This document shows positions 18,649-27,753 of a DNA stretch of 64,000 bases, one piece after another; the stretch's first letter is position 1; each line of letters starts with the position of its first letter. Origin of the DNA: Pseudomonas orientalis (GTDB taxonomy: Bacteria > Pseudomonadota > Gammaproteobacteria > Pseudomonadales > Pseudomonadaceae). The position numbers were made by a program, and so were the translations under genes. The notes under the pieces were generated by a model that searched no databases, was not told the origin of the DNA, and saw only the letters and a program-made list of their open reading frames with translations. Location of the stretch: positions 4,635,501 to 4,699,500 of the forward strand of contig NZ_CP094351.1 of assembly GCF_022807995.1 (NCBI RefSeq), in the 5' to 3' direction.

Positions 18649-19602
18649 ATGTTCAAGCGAAACACCAGAGCCCTGGGGGGCGCTGCCTTGTGCGGCGCCC
18701 TGCTGGTCAGCGGCTGCGCCAACCAGATGTCGCAACGCAGTGAGCACGAGGAGCGGGTCGAGCGCAAGTTGCTCGACCACAGCCTGCAGATCGATGTGGG
18801 TGAGCCCAAAGTGCTGGAGCTGCCGCAACGCCGGGTTCGGATTCACGAGCAGAAGACGTTCGAGGTCACCGAATTCGAAGTCACAAGGCGTTACGACCGC
18901 TACACGCCCTACCAGCCCTGGCGCAAACTCTACGAGATGCCATTGGGCGCCGTTGCGTTGGTGGCCGGCGTGGGCGCCAATGTGGCGAATATCTTCGCCC
19001 TCGGTAACTTGCCTGCCAGCATGACGCGCGATTGGCTGAGCTACGGCGTGGACGGCATCAACCCGTTCATGAACGTACAATCCCACGGTCGTGCGCAACA
19101 GAACCTCGCAGCTATCGATGAAGTCCAGCGTGACAAGCGCCTGGAATATTCGAGCCTGCCGTGGAGCGAACGCCCGGTACAGGTCACCGCCGGCAAACAG
19201 ACCCATGAACTGACCACCGACCGCGACGGTGTGCTGCGCCTGAACCTGTTGGACAGTCCGTTTGCCGAGCAGGACCTGAACCGCGTCACCACCTTGAAGA
19301 TCAGCGTGGAGGACGGCCAGGACGATGTGCACACGGATTCGACCCTGGCGATCAGCAACACCCTGCGCGGCAAATTGCTGGAAGCCCACGGCCTGATCTA
19401 TGACGATCTGGAAGACGACGAAGTCAACCAGTGGGTGCACCGGGTCAAGCGCCTCTCGGAGCTGGGCCTGGAAGAAGAAGCCAGCGAACTGGAACAAAGC
19501 CTGATTGAACTGACGCGCAACGATCCGGAATTGCAGCAGGAATTCTTGCAGGCGCTGGCCAAGGATGCGGGGCGGTTGGTGGCGGATCCGGGAGGGCGCT
19601 GA
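18649..19602 (+). CDS. Conserved lipoprotein of unknown function
   Basis: The 317 residues begin with a lipoprotein signal (MFKRNTRALGGAALCGALLVSGCAN; lipobox LVSGC at about 19-23). The following Asn-Gln at +2/+3 does not show the Asp inner-membrane retention signal, so an outer-membrane location is likely. The rest is soluble, with an acidic C-terminal helical part (EEEASELEQSLIELTRNDPELQQEFL). It follows proS closely, as in P. aeruginosa (PA0956-PA0957, from memory), and probably shares its transcript. No enzymatic motif is seen. Confidence 0.82.
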   Translation: MFKRNTRALGGAALCGALLVSGCANQMSQRSEHEERVERKLLDHSLQIDVGEPKVLELPQRRVRIHEQKTFEVTEFEVTRRYDRYTPYQPWRKLYEMPLGAVALVAGVGANVANIFALGNLPASMTRDWLSYGVDGINPFMNVQSHGRAQQNLAAIDEVQRDKRLEYSSLPWSERPVQVTAGKQTHELTTDRDGVLRLNLLDSPFAEQDLNRVTTLKISVEDGQDDVHTDSTLAISNTLRGKLLEAHGLIYDDLEDDEVNQWVHRVKRLSELGLEEEASELEQSLIELTRNDPELQQEFLQALAKDAGRLVADPGGR

Positions 19603-19625
19603 GTTCTCAAAGCTTCTGGAGATGC

Positions 19626-19720
19626 AAATGTGGGAGGGGGCTTGCCCCCGATAGCGGTGGGTCAGTGTCAGATGTACTGACTGACACACTGCAATCGGGG
19701 GCAAGCCCCCTCCCACATTT
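19626..19720. repeat. REPIN between convergent lipoprotein gene and dinB
   Basis: Standard inverted REP pair with complementary inner arms (GGTGGGTCAGTGTC / GACTGACACACTGC). It is the only structure between the two stops and may also act as a transcription-end hairpin. Confidence 0.92.
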
Positions 19721-19749
19721 GAATCTCTCACATTTTTTTATTCCGGTTT

Positions 19750-20808
19750 CTACCAGGAGAACTCGAGCTGCTCGTTACCGTTGCTCAAATCCAGCAACCT
19801 CACCCCGATCCCCAGCAACCGCACCGGCTTACCCCCACGGTTGAACGCCTGGGTCATCAGTTGCTCATAACTCTCCAGATCCCGCCCTGCTCCCGCCTGC
19901 TCCAGGGTGGTCTGGGTAAAGTCATGAAACTTGACCTTCACGAACGGCTTGCCTGCCCGGTAGCTGCTGTCGATACGCGCCATGCGCCCAGCCAGGGTTT
20001 CCATCAGCTCAGGCAGCTTGGCCAGGCAGCTTGAAAGATCCGGCAGGTCCACATCGTAGGTATTTTCCACACTGATCGATTGCCGCCGGCTGTCGTTCTG
20101 CACCACCCTGTCATCGATCCCACGGGCGAGGCTCCAGAGACGCTCACCGAAACTGCCGAATTCGCGCACCAGCGCCAGCTTGTTCCACTCGCGCAGTTGC
20201 AGGCAATCTTCAATGCCCAGGCGCGCCAGCTTGTCGGCGGTGACCTTGCCCACCCCGTGCAATTTACTCACCCGCAACTGCGAGACGAAATTTTCGACCT
20301 GGTCCGGGGTAATCACGAACAGGCCGTTGGGTTTCTTCCAGTCGCTGGCGATCTTGGCCAGAAACTTGTTGGGCGCCACGCCGGCAGACACGGTGATGTG
20401 CAACTGATTGGACACGCGCCGACGAATGTCCTGGGCGATGCGCGTGGCACTGCCGCCAAAGTGCGGGCTGTCGGAGACGTCGAGGTAGGCTTCATCCAGC
20501 GACAACGGCTCGATCAGGTCGGTGTAGTCGCGAAAGATCGTCTGGATTTCCTTCGACGCTTCCTTATAGGCATCCATACGCGGCTTGACGATCGTCAGGT
20601 CCGGGCACAGCTTCAACGCGTGACGCGATGACATCGCCGAGCGCACCCCGTAAGCCCGCGCTTCGTAATTGCACGTAGCGATCACCCCCCGCCGATCTGC
20701 CGAGCCACCGACAGCCAAGGGTTTTTGCGCCAGGCTCGGGTCGTCGCGCATCTCGATGGCGGCGTAGAAGCAATCACAGTCGACGTGGATGATTTTGCGC
20801 TGCGTCAT
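19750..20808 (-). CDS. dinB: DNA polymerase IV (Y family, DinB)
   Basis: The ATG at 20808 gives 352 residues starting MTQRKIIHVDCDCFYAAIEM, the Y-family active-site start; the frame to 20847 is not used. Catalytic acidic residues lie in HVDCDCFYAA and in LSLDEAYLDVSDS. The helix-hairpin-helix region (LHGVGKVTADKL) and the little-finger domain follow. It is an error-prone translesion polymerase. The SOS box at 20854-20869 shows LexA control. It is convergent with the lipoprotein gene. Confidence 0.96.
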   Translation of the reverse strand: MTQRKIIHVDCDCFYAAIEMRDDPSLAQKPLAVGGSADRRGVIATCNYEARAYGVRSAMSSRHALKLCPDLTIVKPRMDAYKEASKEIQTIFRDYTDLIEPLSLDEAYLDVSDSPHFGGSATRIAQDIRRRVSNQLHITVSAGVAPNKFLAKIASDWKKPNGLFVITPDQVENFVSQLRVSKLHGVGKVTADKLARLGIEDCLQLREWNKLALVREFGSFGERLWSLARGIDDRVVQNDSRRQSISVENTYDVDLPDLSSCLAKLPELMETLAGRMARIDSSYRAGKPFVKVKFHDFTQTTLEQAGAGRDLESYEQLMTQAFNRGGKPVRLLGIGVRLLDLSNGNEQLEFSW

Positions 20809-20853
20809 ATAAACGGGGTGTGGACCAACGGATGGCCAGTATCGCACTCACCC

Positions 20854-20869
20854 CTGTATATAGCACCAG
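20854..20869 (-). promoter_or_regulatory. LexA (SOS) box of dinB
   Basis: CTGTATATAGCACCAG fits CTG-N10-CAG and the Pseudomonas LexA1 pattern. It lies 46 bases upstream of the dinB ATG and overlaps a TATA-rich -10-like segment. Confidence 0.85.
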
Positions 20870-21045
20870 TAGTTTGAATCTTCTGTCTGAGCGGTAGGAA
20901 ATATCCCAGATGAATTTGTTTTTTCAATCGAATCAAGCCTTCCAATAGAGCTGAAAGCCTTAGCCTGACTGGCTCCGCAGCCCTTCGACGCCTGCGTTGG
21001 AGAGCTAACCGATTGAACCACAAGCGCTTTTGTTAGATTTTAGGG
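20870..21045. other. Gap between dinB promoter and first tRNA promoter
   Basis: No convincing gene, RNA or repeat is seen. A short tRNA-like phrase on the minus strand (21000-21022) lacks the rest of a cloverleaf. Confidence 0.4.
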
Positions 21046-21073
21046 TTGACACACTCGCGTTCCTCTGTAGAAT
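21046..21073 (+). promoter_or_regulatory. Promoter of first tRNA-fMet
   Basis: TTGACA (21046-21051) and TAGAAT (21068-21073) are 16 bases apart; the tRNA begins 14 bases later. Confidence 0.85.
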
Positions 21074-21086
21074 GCCGACACACAGA

Positions 21087-21163
<77 letters not shown>

Positions 21164-21169
21164 AACATC

Positions 21170-21200
21170 AAAAAGGCTACTCGAAAGAGTGGCCTTTTTT
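21170..21200 (+). terminator. Terminator of tRNA-fMet copy 1
   Basis: AAAAAGGCTACTC-GAAA-GAGTGGCCTTTTTT forms a hairpin with a GAAA loop and T run, directly after the tRNA. Confidence 0.9.
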
Positions 21201-21224
21201 GTGCGCGCCTGTTTTTACCCCCTC

Positions 21225-21331
21225 CCCTTGCAGGAGCGAGCTTGCTCGCGAAAAACTCAAGACACCGCTGGCTACTGAAGCGCTGCGTTATCGTTGGCGT
21301 TCTTCGCGAGCAAGCTCGCTCCTACAAGGGA
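21225..21331. repeat. REP doublet of the second family (GGAGCGAGCTTGCTCGCGAA)
   Basis: The left arm at 21232-21252 and its complement at 21304-21324 face each other, with outer CCCTTG/CAAGGG arms. It lies between the two tRNA cassettes. This family is distinct from the GGGAGGGGGCTTG type. Confidence 0.88.
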
Positions 21332-21397
21332 ATGGGCGGTGCCAAGGCCTTGATTTTGAATAAAACCCACTTATTTGAGCCATTGCCGCATTAACGG

Positions 21398-21425
21398 TTG
21401 ACACCTCTGCGCTGGGCTGTAGAAT
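21398..21425 (+). promoter_or_regulatory. Promoter of second tRNA-fMet
   Basis: TTGACA (21398-21403) and TAGAAT (21420-21425), spacing 16, as in copy 1. Confidence 0.85.
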
Positions 21426-21437
21426 GCCGCCCACAGA

Positions 21438-21514
<77 letters not shown>

Positions 21515-21520
21515 AACATC

Positions 21521-21552
21521 AAAAAAGGCTACTCGAAAGAGTGGCCTTTTTT
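21521..21552 (+). terminator. Terminator of tRNA-fMet copy 2
   Basis: The same GGCTACTC-GAAA-GAGTGGCC hairpin and T run as in copy 1. Confidence 0.9.
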
Positions 21553-21793
21553 GTATCCGGTAAAAAAGTTCTTCTGAAACAATGGCATGGCATCTTTCAT
21601 GAAACCGTAGACGGTTTGCAGAGTCCATCTCATTGCACGCTATGCTCAATGCTCAAGCGCTACCCTCTACGACCAATGGCCGCAGTCGCCGCACTCGGTG
21701 ATCCGCGTTAATATTTGTAATTATTTTGTCCATAGGGATTGGTAACTTGGCTGGATACCTCCATCCTGTCGCGCACAATCCACGAGGTGATTG

Positions 21794-24436
21794 ATGCGCG
21801 CCAACTCGTCTGAACCACAAGACACTGTCACAGCGGAACAACCGATTCCTCCCACCCGTTTGCGTTGGTTGGATCTGTTGAGCAAATACCGTCAGCCCAT
21901 CGGCCTGGCCGTGACCTTGCTGCTGTTTGCCATTGCCCTGATCGCCTGTCGACACCTGTTGCTGGAACTCGATCTCTACGCCCTCCATGACTCGATCCTG
22001 GACGTGCCCAAGCCTGCCTTGCTCGGCGCGTTTGCGGCGGCGGTGGCCGGCTTCATCATTCTGTTGGGCTATGAATTCTCCGGCGCACGTTATGCCGGCG
22101 TGAAACTGCCCGCCAAGACCCTGGCGCTGGGGGGCTTCACCGCCTTCGCCATCGGCAACGCCATTGGCTTGTCGATGCTTTCGGGCGGCTCGGTGCGCTA
22201 CCGTTTATATGCACGCCACGGCATCGGGGCTTCGGAAGTCGCGCACATGACCGTGTTCGCCAGCCTGGCGCTGGGCTGCGCGCTGCCACCCCTGGCCGCA
22301 TTGGCCACGCTGAGCAACCTGCCGGCGGCATCGACCTACCTGCATTTGTCGCAGAGCCTGCTCGGTGGTGTTGCCGGTGCCGTGTTGCTGTTGTCGGCCA
22401 TGCTGTGCATCGGCATCTATCGCCGTCGCCTGCCGGAACAACCCTACCCGGATAACCTGCTGGTCAAGGCCGGACGTCGCACCCTGCGCCTGCCGGGCCG
22501 CCGCTTGACGTTCCTGCAGTTGATCATCACCGCACTGGATGTCGCCGCCGCAGCCACCGTCCTTTATCTGCTGCTGCCGGAAGCGCCACCCTTCGGCCCG
22601 TTCCTGTTGGTGTACCTGCTGGCCCTGGCCGCCGGCGTACTCAGCCATGTGCCGGGTGGCGTGGGGGTGTTCGAAGCGATCCTGCTGGCGGCCTTCGCCG
22701 ACAAGCTCGGCGCCGCGCCACTGGCTGCCGCCCTGCTGCTCTATCGGATGATCTACGTGGTATTGCCGCTGTTGATCGCCTGTGTCTTCCTGCTGGTCAA
22801 TGAGGCCCAGCGCCTGTTCCAGACTCAGCAGAGCCTGCGCGTCGCCTCCGGTCTCGCGGCACCGGTGCTGGCCGTACTGGTTTTTTTGTCCGGCGTGGTC
22901 CTGCTGTTTTCCGGCGCCACGCCGGAGATCGATTCACGCCTGGAAAACATCGGCTTCCTGATTCCCCACCGCCTGATTGACGCGTCGCACTTCGGTGCCA
23001 GCCTGATCGGCGTACTGTGCCTGTTGCTGGCCCAAGGCTTGCGTCGACGTTTGTCGGCCGCCTGGATGCTGACCATGGTGCTGCTGCTGGTAGGTGCCCT
23101 GCTCTCGCTGCTCAAGGGCTTCGACTGGGAAGAAGCCAGCCTGATGACCATGACCGCCGTTCTGCTGGCGATCTTTCGACGCTCATTCTACCGCGCCAGC
23201 CGTTTGACCGAACTGCCCTTCTCGCCGCTGTACCTGGTGGCCAGCGTGTGTGTGCTGGGCGCGTCGATCTGGCTGCTGCTGTTCGCCTACCAGGACGTGC
23301 CCTACAGTCATCAACTGTGGTGGCAGTTCACTCTCGACGCCAACGCCCCGCGCGGCTTGCGTTCATTGCTCGGCGCCGCGGTGCTGCTGGTGATCGTGTC
23401 GCTGACCTGGCTGCTGCGCACCGCACGCCCGATCATCCATCTGCCGACCCCGGAAGAACTCGAACGCGCCTCCAAAATCCTGATGGCGTCCTCGCAACCC
23501 GACGGCGGCCTGGCGCTGACCGGCGACAAGGCGCTGCTGTTCCACCCCAATGACGAAGCCTTCCTGATGTATGCCCGTCGCGGGCGCAGCCTGGTGGCCT
23601 TGTATGATCCGATCGGCCCTACCCAGCCGCGCGCCGAAATGATCTGGCAGTTCCGCGACCTGTGCGACATTCACCACGCACGGCCGGTGTTCTATCAAGT
23701 GCGTGCCGAGAACCTGCCGTACTACATGGACATTGGACTCACCGCGATCAAGCTGGGCGAAGAAGCCCGCGTCGACCTGAAACGCTTTGACCTGGAAGCC
23801 AAGGGCAAAGAGATGAAGGATTTGCGCTACACCTGGAACCGTGGCACCCGGGACGGCCTGTCCCTGGAGATCTGCGAGCCGGGCACCGCGCCGATGGATG
23901 AATTAAAAGTTATCTCTGACGCCTGGCTTACCGGTAAGAATGTGCGCGAAAAAGGCTTCTCCCTGGGCCGCTTCAGCGACGACTACCTCAAGCACTTCCG
24001 TATCGCGATCATTCGCTTCGAAGGGCGCCCGGTGGCCTTCGCCAACCTGCTCGAGACGTACAACCATGACCTGGCCAGTCTCGACCTGATGCGCGCCCAC
24101 CCGGACGCGCCGAAGCTGACCATGGAATTCATGATGGTCGGCCTGATTCAACATTATAAGAGTCACGGCTACGCCCGCTTCAGCCTCGGCATGGTGCCGT
24201 TGTCGGGCCTGCAACCCCGGCGTGGCGCGCCACTGACCCAACGCTTGGGTTCAATGGTGTTCCGCCGTGGCGAGCAACTGTATAACTTCCAAGGTTTGCG
24301 CCGCTTCAAAGACAAGTTCCAGCCTGACTGGGAACCCCGTTACATGGCCGTGCCCGCAGGACTTGATCCGCTGGTGGCACTGGCCGATACCGCCGCCCTG
24401 ATCGCGGGCGGCTTGACTGGATTGGTGAAACGCTGA
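21794..24436 (+). CDS. mprF: Bifunctional aminoacyl-phosphatidylglycerol synthase/flippase (MprF family)
   Basis: The ATG at 21794 is preceded by GAGGTGA and gives 880 residues; the TTG just before it is less likely. The N-terminal about 540 residues hold around 14 membrane helices (flippase), and the C-terminal about 330 form the cytosolic DUF2156 aminoacyl-tRNA-dependent synthase (ALFHPNDEAFLMYARRGRSLVALYDPIG ... TMEFMMVGLIQ). In P. aeruginosa the equivalent enzyme makes alanyl-PG, which lowers membrane charge and raises resistance to cationic peptides and acid. The next gene overlaps its stop and is the matching hydrolase, which supports the alanyl-PG assignment. Confidence 0.93.
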   Translation: MRANSSEPQDTVTAEQPIPPTRLRWLDLLSKYRQPIGLAVTLLLFAIALIACRHLLLELDLYALHDSILDVPKPALLGAFAAAVAGFIILLGYEFSGARYAGVKLPAKTLALGGFTAFAIGNAIGLSMLSGGSVRYRLYARHGIGASEVAHMTVFASLALGCALPPLAALATLSNLPAASTYLHLSQSLLGGVAGAVLLLSAMLCIGIYRRRLPEQPYPDNLLVKAGRRTLRLPGRRLTFLQLIITALDVAAAATVLYLLLPEAPPFGPFLLVYLLALAAGVLSHVPGGVGVFEAILLAAFADKLGAAPLAAALLLYRMIYVVLPLLIACVFLLVNEAQRLFQTQQSLRVASGLAAPVLAVLVFLSGVVLLFSGATPEIDSRLENIGFLIPHRLIDASHFGASLIGVLCLLLAQGLRRRLSAAWMLTMVLLLVGALLSLLKGFDWEEASLMTMTAVLLAIFRRSFYRASRLTELPFSPLYLVASVCVLGASIWLLLFAYQDVPYSHQLWWQFTLDANAPRGLRSLLGAAVLLVIVSLTWLLRTARPIIHLPTPEELERASKILMASSQPDGGLALTGDKALLFHPNDEAFLMYARRGRSLVALYDPIGPTQPRAEMIWQFRDLCDIHHARPVFYQVRAENLPYYMDIGLTAIKLGEEARVDLKRFDLEAKGKEMKDLRYTWNRGTRDGLSLEICEPGTAPMDELKVISDAWLTGKNVREKGFSLGRFSDDYLKHFRIAIIRFEGRPVAFANLLETYNHDLASLDLMRAHPDAPKLTMEFMMVGLIQHYKSHGYARFSLGMVPLSGLQPRRGAPLTQRLGSMVFRRGEQLYNFQGLRRFKDKFQPDWEPRYMAVPAGLDPLVALADTAALIAGGLTGLVKR

Positions 24437-25716
24437 TGATTCGACGCTCCTGGCGGTATGTATTGGCTTTTGTAGTGCTGCTCGCGCTGATCCTGGGCGG
24501 CGGCTACTGGTACTGGAACCGCCCTGCCCCACAGCCGACCCTGGAGCAGATGCCCCAGGCCGACGGCTCGGTGATGACCCGCGTCACCCCGGCCGGCAAC
24601 GCCAAGGCCCGCGTGGCGGTGGCCGTGATGGCCGACGAAACCCTCACCGACAGCCAGCTGATCGCCCTCAGCCAGGGTGGCTCGGCGCAGCTCGTCCAGG
24701 TGGTCCTGCCCAAGGATGACTGCAAGCTTCAGGAGCAAGCGCTGCAAAGCGCCCTGGCCCAGCTTGAAGGCCCGGCGACCCTGGTCAGCGGCATCGGCCC
24801 TGGCGCGGCGCTCGCCTGGCGCTGGCTGGCCACACAGAACGACGACAAGGCCAACGCCATCTCTGTCGGCTTCGTCCTGAAACAGGAAGGCTGCAACGAC
24901 CCGCTGCCGAAAACCGCCGCCCATGGCAACTGGCTGGTGGCCTGGAATGACAACCCTGACGATGAAAGCGCCAGCTTCGTACGTGACACACCGCGTGCCA
25001 CCACCAGCATCAGCGACTACGACATTCATTACCCGCAAGTGCTGAACAACGAGCTGCGCAAGCAACTGGTGGGTTCGGACAACGGCGGCCTGGCGATTCC
25101 GGTGGTGGAAGTACCGGCCGGCCAGGCCAAGGACACCGTGACCCTGTTCCTCTCCGGTGACGGTGGCTGGCGCGACCTGGACCGCGACGTGGCCGGCGAG
25201 ATGGCGAAGATCGGCTACCCGGTGGTCGGCATCGACACCCTGCGCTACTACTGGCAGCACAAGACCCCGGAGCAAAGCGCCAAGGACCTTACCGAGCTGA
25301 TGCAGCACTACCGGCAGAAATGGGGCACCAAGCGCTTCGTGCTGACCGGTTACTCGTTCGGCGCCGACGTCCTGCCGGCGATCTACAACCGGATGCCGGC
25401 AAACGAACAGCAACGCGTCGACGCGATCATTCTGCTGGCCTTCGCCCGCACCGGCAGCTTCGAGATTGATGTGGAAGGCTGGCTGGGCAATGCCGGCAAA
25501 GAAGCCGCGACCGGCCCGGAAATGGCCAAGCTGCCCCCCGAGAAAGTGGTGTGCATCTATGGCGCGGAAGAAGTCGACGAGAGCGGCTGCACCGACAAGA
25601 CCGCCGTGGGCGAAGCCATGAAGCTGCCGGGCGGGCATCACTTCGATGAGAACTACCCGGCGCTGGCCAAGCGGTTGGTGGATATCATCGTCAAACACCA
25701 GGCCAAGGCCGAGTAA
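24436..25716 (+). CDS. AcvB/VirJ family periplasmic hydrolase, likely alanyl-PG hydrolase
   Basis: The 426 residues begin with an N-terminal membrane anchor/signal (YVLAFVVLLALILGGGYWYW) and then have two VirJ-like halves. The C-terminal half has a lipase-type nucleophile motif GYSFGADVLPAIYNR and a terminal GGHHFDENY histidine; FLSGDGGWRDLDRDVA resembles an oxyanion region. The ATG overlaps the mprF stop. In P. aeruginosa the gene in this position (PA0919) hydrolyses alanyl-phosphatidylglycerol in the periplasm and so tunes lipid charge. The role here follows from family plus operon context. Confidence 0.87.
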   Translation: MIRRSWRYVLAFVVLLALILGGGYWYWNRPAPQPTLEQMPQADGSVMTRVTPAGNAKARVAVAVMADETLTDSQLIALSQGGSAQLVQVVLPKDDCKLQEQALQSALAQLEGPATLVSGIGPGAALAWRWLATQNDDKANAISVGFVLKQEGCNDPLPKTAAHGNWLVAWNDNPDDESASFVRDTPRATTSISDYDIHYPQVLNNELRKQLVGSDNGGLAIPVVEVPAGQAKDTVTLFLSGDGGWRDLDRDVAGEMAKIGYPVVGIDTLRYYWQHKTPEQSAKDLTELMQHYRQKWGTKRFVLTGYSFGADVLPAIYNRMPANEQQRVDAIILLAFARTGSFEIDVEGWLGNAGKEAATGPEMAKLPPEKVVCIYGAEEVDESGCTDKTAVGEAMKLPGGHHFDENYPALAKRLVDIIVKHQAKAE

Positions 25717-25737
25717 TCCCAGGCTGCACACAAAACT

Positions 25738-25832
25738 AAATGTGGGAGGGGGCTTGCCCCCGATCGCGGTGGATCAGTCACTACATCATTGACTGACACT
25801 CTGCTATCGGGGGCAAGCCCCCTCCCACATTT
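25738..25832. repeat. REPIN between convergent hydrolase gene and recJ
   Basis: Standard GTGGGAGGGGGCTTGCCCCC inverted pair with inner arms around GGATCAGTCA...TGACTGACAC. Confidence 0.92.
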
Positions 25833-25853
25833 GCTTTGTGGTTTGGCTAAGAC

Positions 25854-27563
25854 TTAGCGCGGTTCGATATGCGCAATCATCAACTGCACCGTTTCATTCC
25901 CGCGAAACTCGTTCACATCCAGCTTGTAGGCCAACTCCACCCAGCGCACGGTCGGGTTAGGCCAGACTTCACGGTCCACGCCAAACGCAATGCCATCAAG
26001 CTTCACCGACCCGCATTCACTCTTGAGCACCACCTTCAAGTGCCGTTCGCCAACCACCCGCTGCTCCACCAACTGGAACACCCCGTGGAACAACGGCTCG
26101 GGAAAGTGCTGCCCCCACGGGCCGGCATGGCGCAGTGCACGGGCCAGTTCCAGGTGAAACTCTTCCACCGCCAGGGTGCCATCGGAGAGCAGGCGCCCGG
26201 TGAGGTCTTCTTCGCGCAGTTGCCGACGCACCTCGGCATCGAAAGCCTCGGCAAACAAGGGAAAGTTCGCTTCGGGCAGAGTCAGCCCCGCCGCCATCGC
26301 GTGACCGCCGTATTTGCTGATCAAGTCAGGATGCTGGCTGGCAACCACCGCCAGCGCGTCACGGATATGAAAGCCCTGTACCGAACGCCCGGAGCCTTTA
26401 AGCAGGCCATCACCGGCATCCGCAAACGCGATGGTGGGACGGAAATAGCGCTCTTTCATGCGCGAGGCCAGAATCCCGATCACCCCCTGGTGCCACTCCG
26501 GGTCGAACAGGCACAAGCCGTACGGCATCGACTCCACCGGCAAATCCTTGAGTTGAGCCAGGGCTTCGCGCTGCATGCCCTGCTCGATGGATTTGCGGTC
26601 CTGGTTCATGCCGTCCAGTTGTGCGGCCATTTCCCGCGCTGCGGCAATATCGGTGGTCAGCAGGCATTCGATGCCCAGGCTCATATCGTCCAGGCGCCCG
26701 GCCGCATTGAGCCGTGGGCCAAGGATGAAGCCCAGGTCGGTGGAGGTGATGCGGGCATGGTCGCGCTTGGCCACTTCGAGGATCGCCTTGATCCCCGGCC
26801 GTGCGCGGCCGGCGCGGATACGCTCCAACCCTTGATGCACCAGGATACGGTTGTTGGCGTCCAGCGGCACGACGTCGGCGACGCTGCCCAGGGCCACCAG
26901 GTCGAGCAGTTCGCCAATGTTCGGCTGCGGGCTTTTGTCATACCAACCCAGGCTGCGCAAACGCGCGCGCAGGGCCATCAGTACGTAGAAGATCACGCCC
27001 ACACCGGCCAACGCCTTGCTGGGGAACGTACAGCCTGGCTGGTTCGGATTGACGATCGCGTCCGCCGCCGGCAGTTCGTCGCCCGGCAAATGGTGATCGG
27101 TCACCAGCACCTTCAGCCCCGCCGCCTTCGCCGCCGCCACGCCTTCGACGCTGGAGATACCGTTGTCCACGGTGATCAGCAACTGCGGTTCGCGCTGCAG
27201 CGCCACCGCAACGATCTCCGGCGTGAGGCCGTAACCGTATTCGAAACGGTTGGGCACCAGGTAATCGACATGCGCCGCACCGAGCAAACGCAGGCCCAGT
27301 GTGCCTACGGTGCTGGCGGTGGCGCCGTCGGCGTCGAAGTCACCGACGATCAGGATGCGCTGGCGCTGCTCCAGCGCCGTCACCAGCAGGTCGACGGCGG
27401 CATCGATGCCCTTGAGCTGCTGATAGGGAATCAACCGCGCCAGGCTCTTGTCCAGCTCGGCTTCCGATTGCACCCCGCGCGCGGCATAGAGACGGGTCAG
27501 CAGCGGCGGCAATTCACCGAGGAATGGCAGGACGGCGGGCAAGGGACGGGGATCGATACGCAT
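25854..27563 (-). CDS. recJ: Single-stranded-DNA-specific exonuclease RecJ
   Basis: The 569 residues match full-length RecJ. DHH phosphoesterase motifs: VGDFDADGATAST, TVDNGISS, VTDHHLPGDELP and NPNQPGCTFPSK (motifs I-IV), then the DHHA1 part with GGHAMAAGLTLPE and an OB-like C-terminal domain. It is a 5'-3' exonuclease used in recombination and mismatch repair. It appears monocistronic, with REPINs on both sides. Confidence 0.97.
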   Translation of the reverse strand: MRIDPRPLPAVLPFLGELPPLLTRLYAARGVQSEAELDKSLARLIPYQQLKGIDAAVDLLVTALEQRQRILIVGDFDADGATASTVGTLGLRLLGAAHVDYLVPNRFEYGYGLTPEIVAVALQREPQLLITVDNGISSVEGVAAAKAAGLKVLVTDHHLPGDELPAADAIVNPNQPGCTFPSKALAGVGVIFYVLMALRARLRSLGWYDKSPQPNIGELLDLVALGSVADVVPLDANNRILVHQGLERIRAGRARPGIKAILEVAKRDHARITSTDLGFILGPRLNAAGRLDDMSLGIECLLTTDIAAAREMAAQLDGMNQDRKSIEQGMQREALAQLKDLPVESMPYGLCLFDPEWHQGVIGILASRMKERYFRPTIAFADAGDGLLKGSGRSVQGFHIRDALAVVASQHPDLISKYGGHAMAAGLTLPEANFPLFAEAFDAEVRRQLREEDLTGRLLSDGTLAVEEFHLELARALRHAGPWGQHFPEPLFHGVFQLVEQRVVGERHLKVVLKSECGSVKLDGIAFGVDREVWPNPTVRWVELAYKLDVNEFRGNETVQLMIAHIEPR

Positions 27564-27627
27564 ACGGGGGTGATGACTTCTCTACTGATTCAACGGATAA
27601 ACAACAATTCAAAATTCAACAAAGATC

Positions 27628-27753
27628 AAATGTGGGAGGGGCGGTGCGACGATTCGACTTGCCCCCCGATAGCGATCTATCAGCCAGCTTATCTGTAGCT
27701 GATCCACCGCCATCGGGGGCAAGTCGAATCGTCGCACCGCCCCTCCCACATTT
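27628..27753. repeat. Long variant REPIN with a different stem head
   Basis: The outer arms start like the common REP (AATGTGGGAGGGG) but continue CGGTGCGACGATTCGACTTG before rejoining CCCCCGAT. The same 19-20 base insert is present as its complement in the right arm. The right end abuts the stop codon of the YaeQ gene (27754-27756). Confidence 0.9.

Noticed and set aside
21000..21022. tRNA-like phrase on the minus strand upstream of tRNA-fMet copy 1
   Set aside because: Only a D/T-arm-like piece; no acceptor stem or anticodon arm can be drawn.
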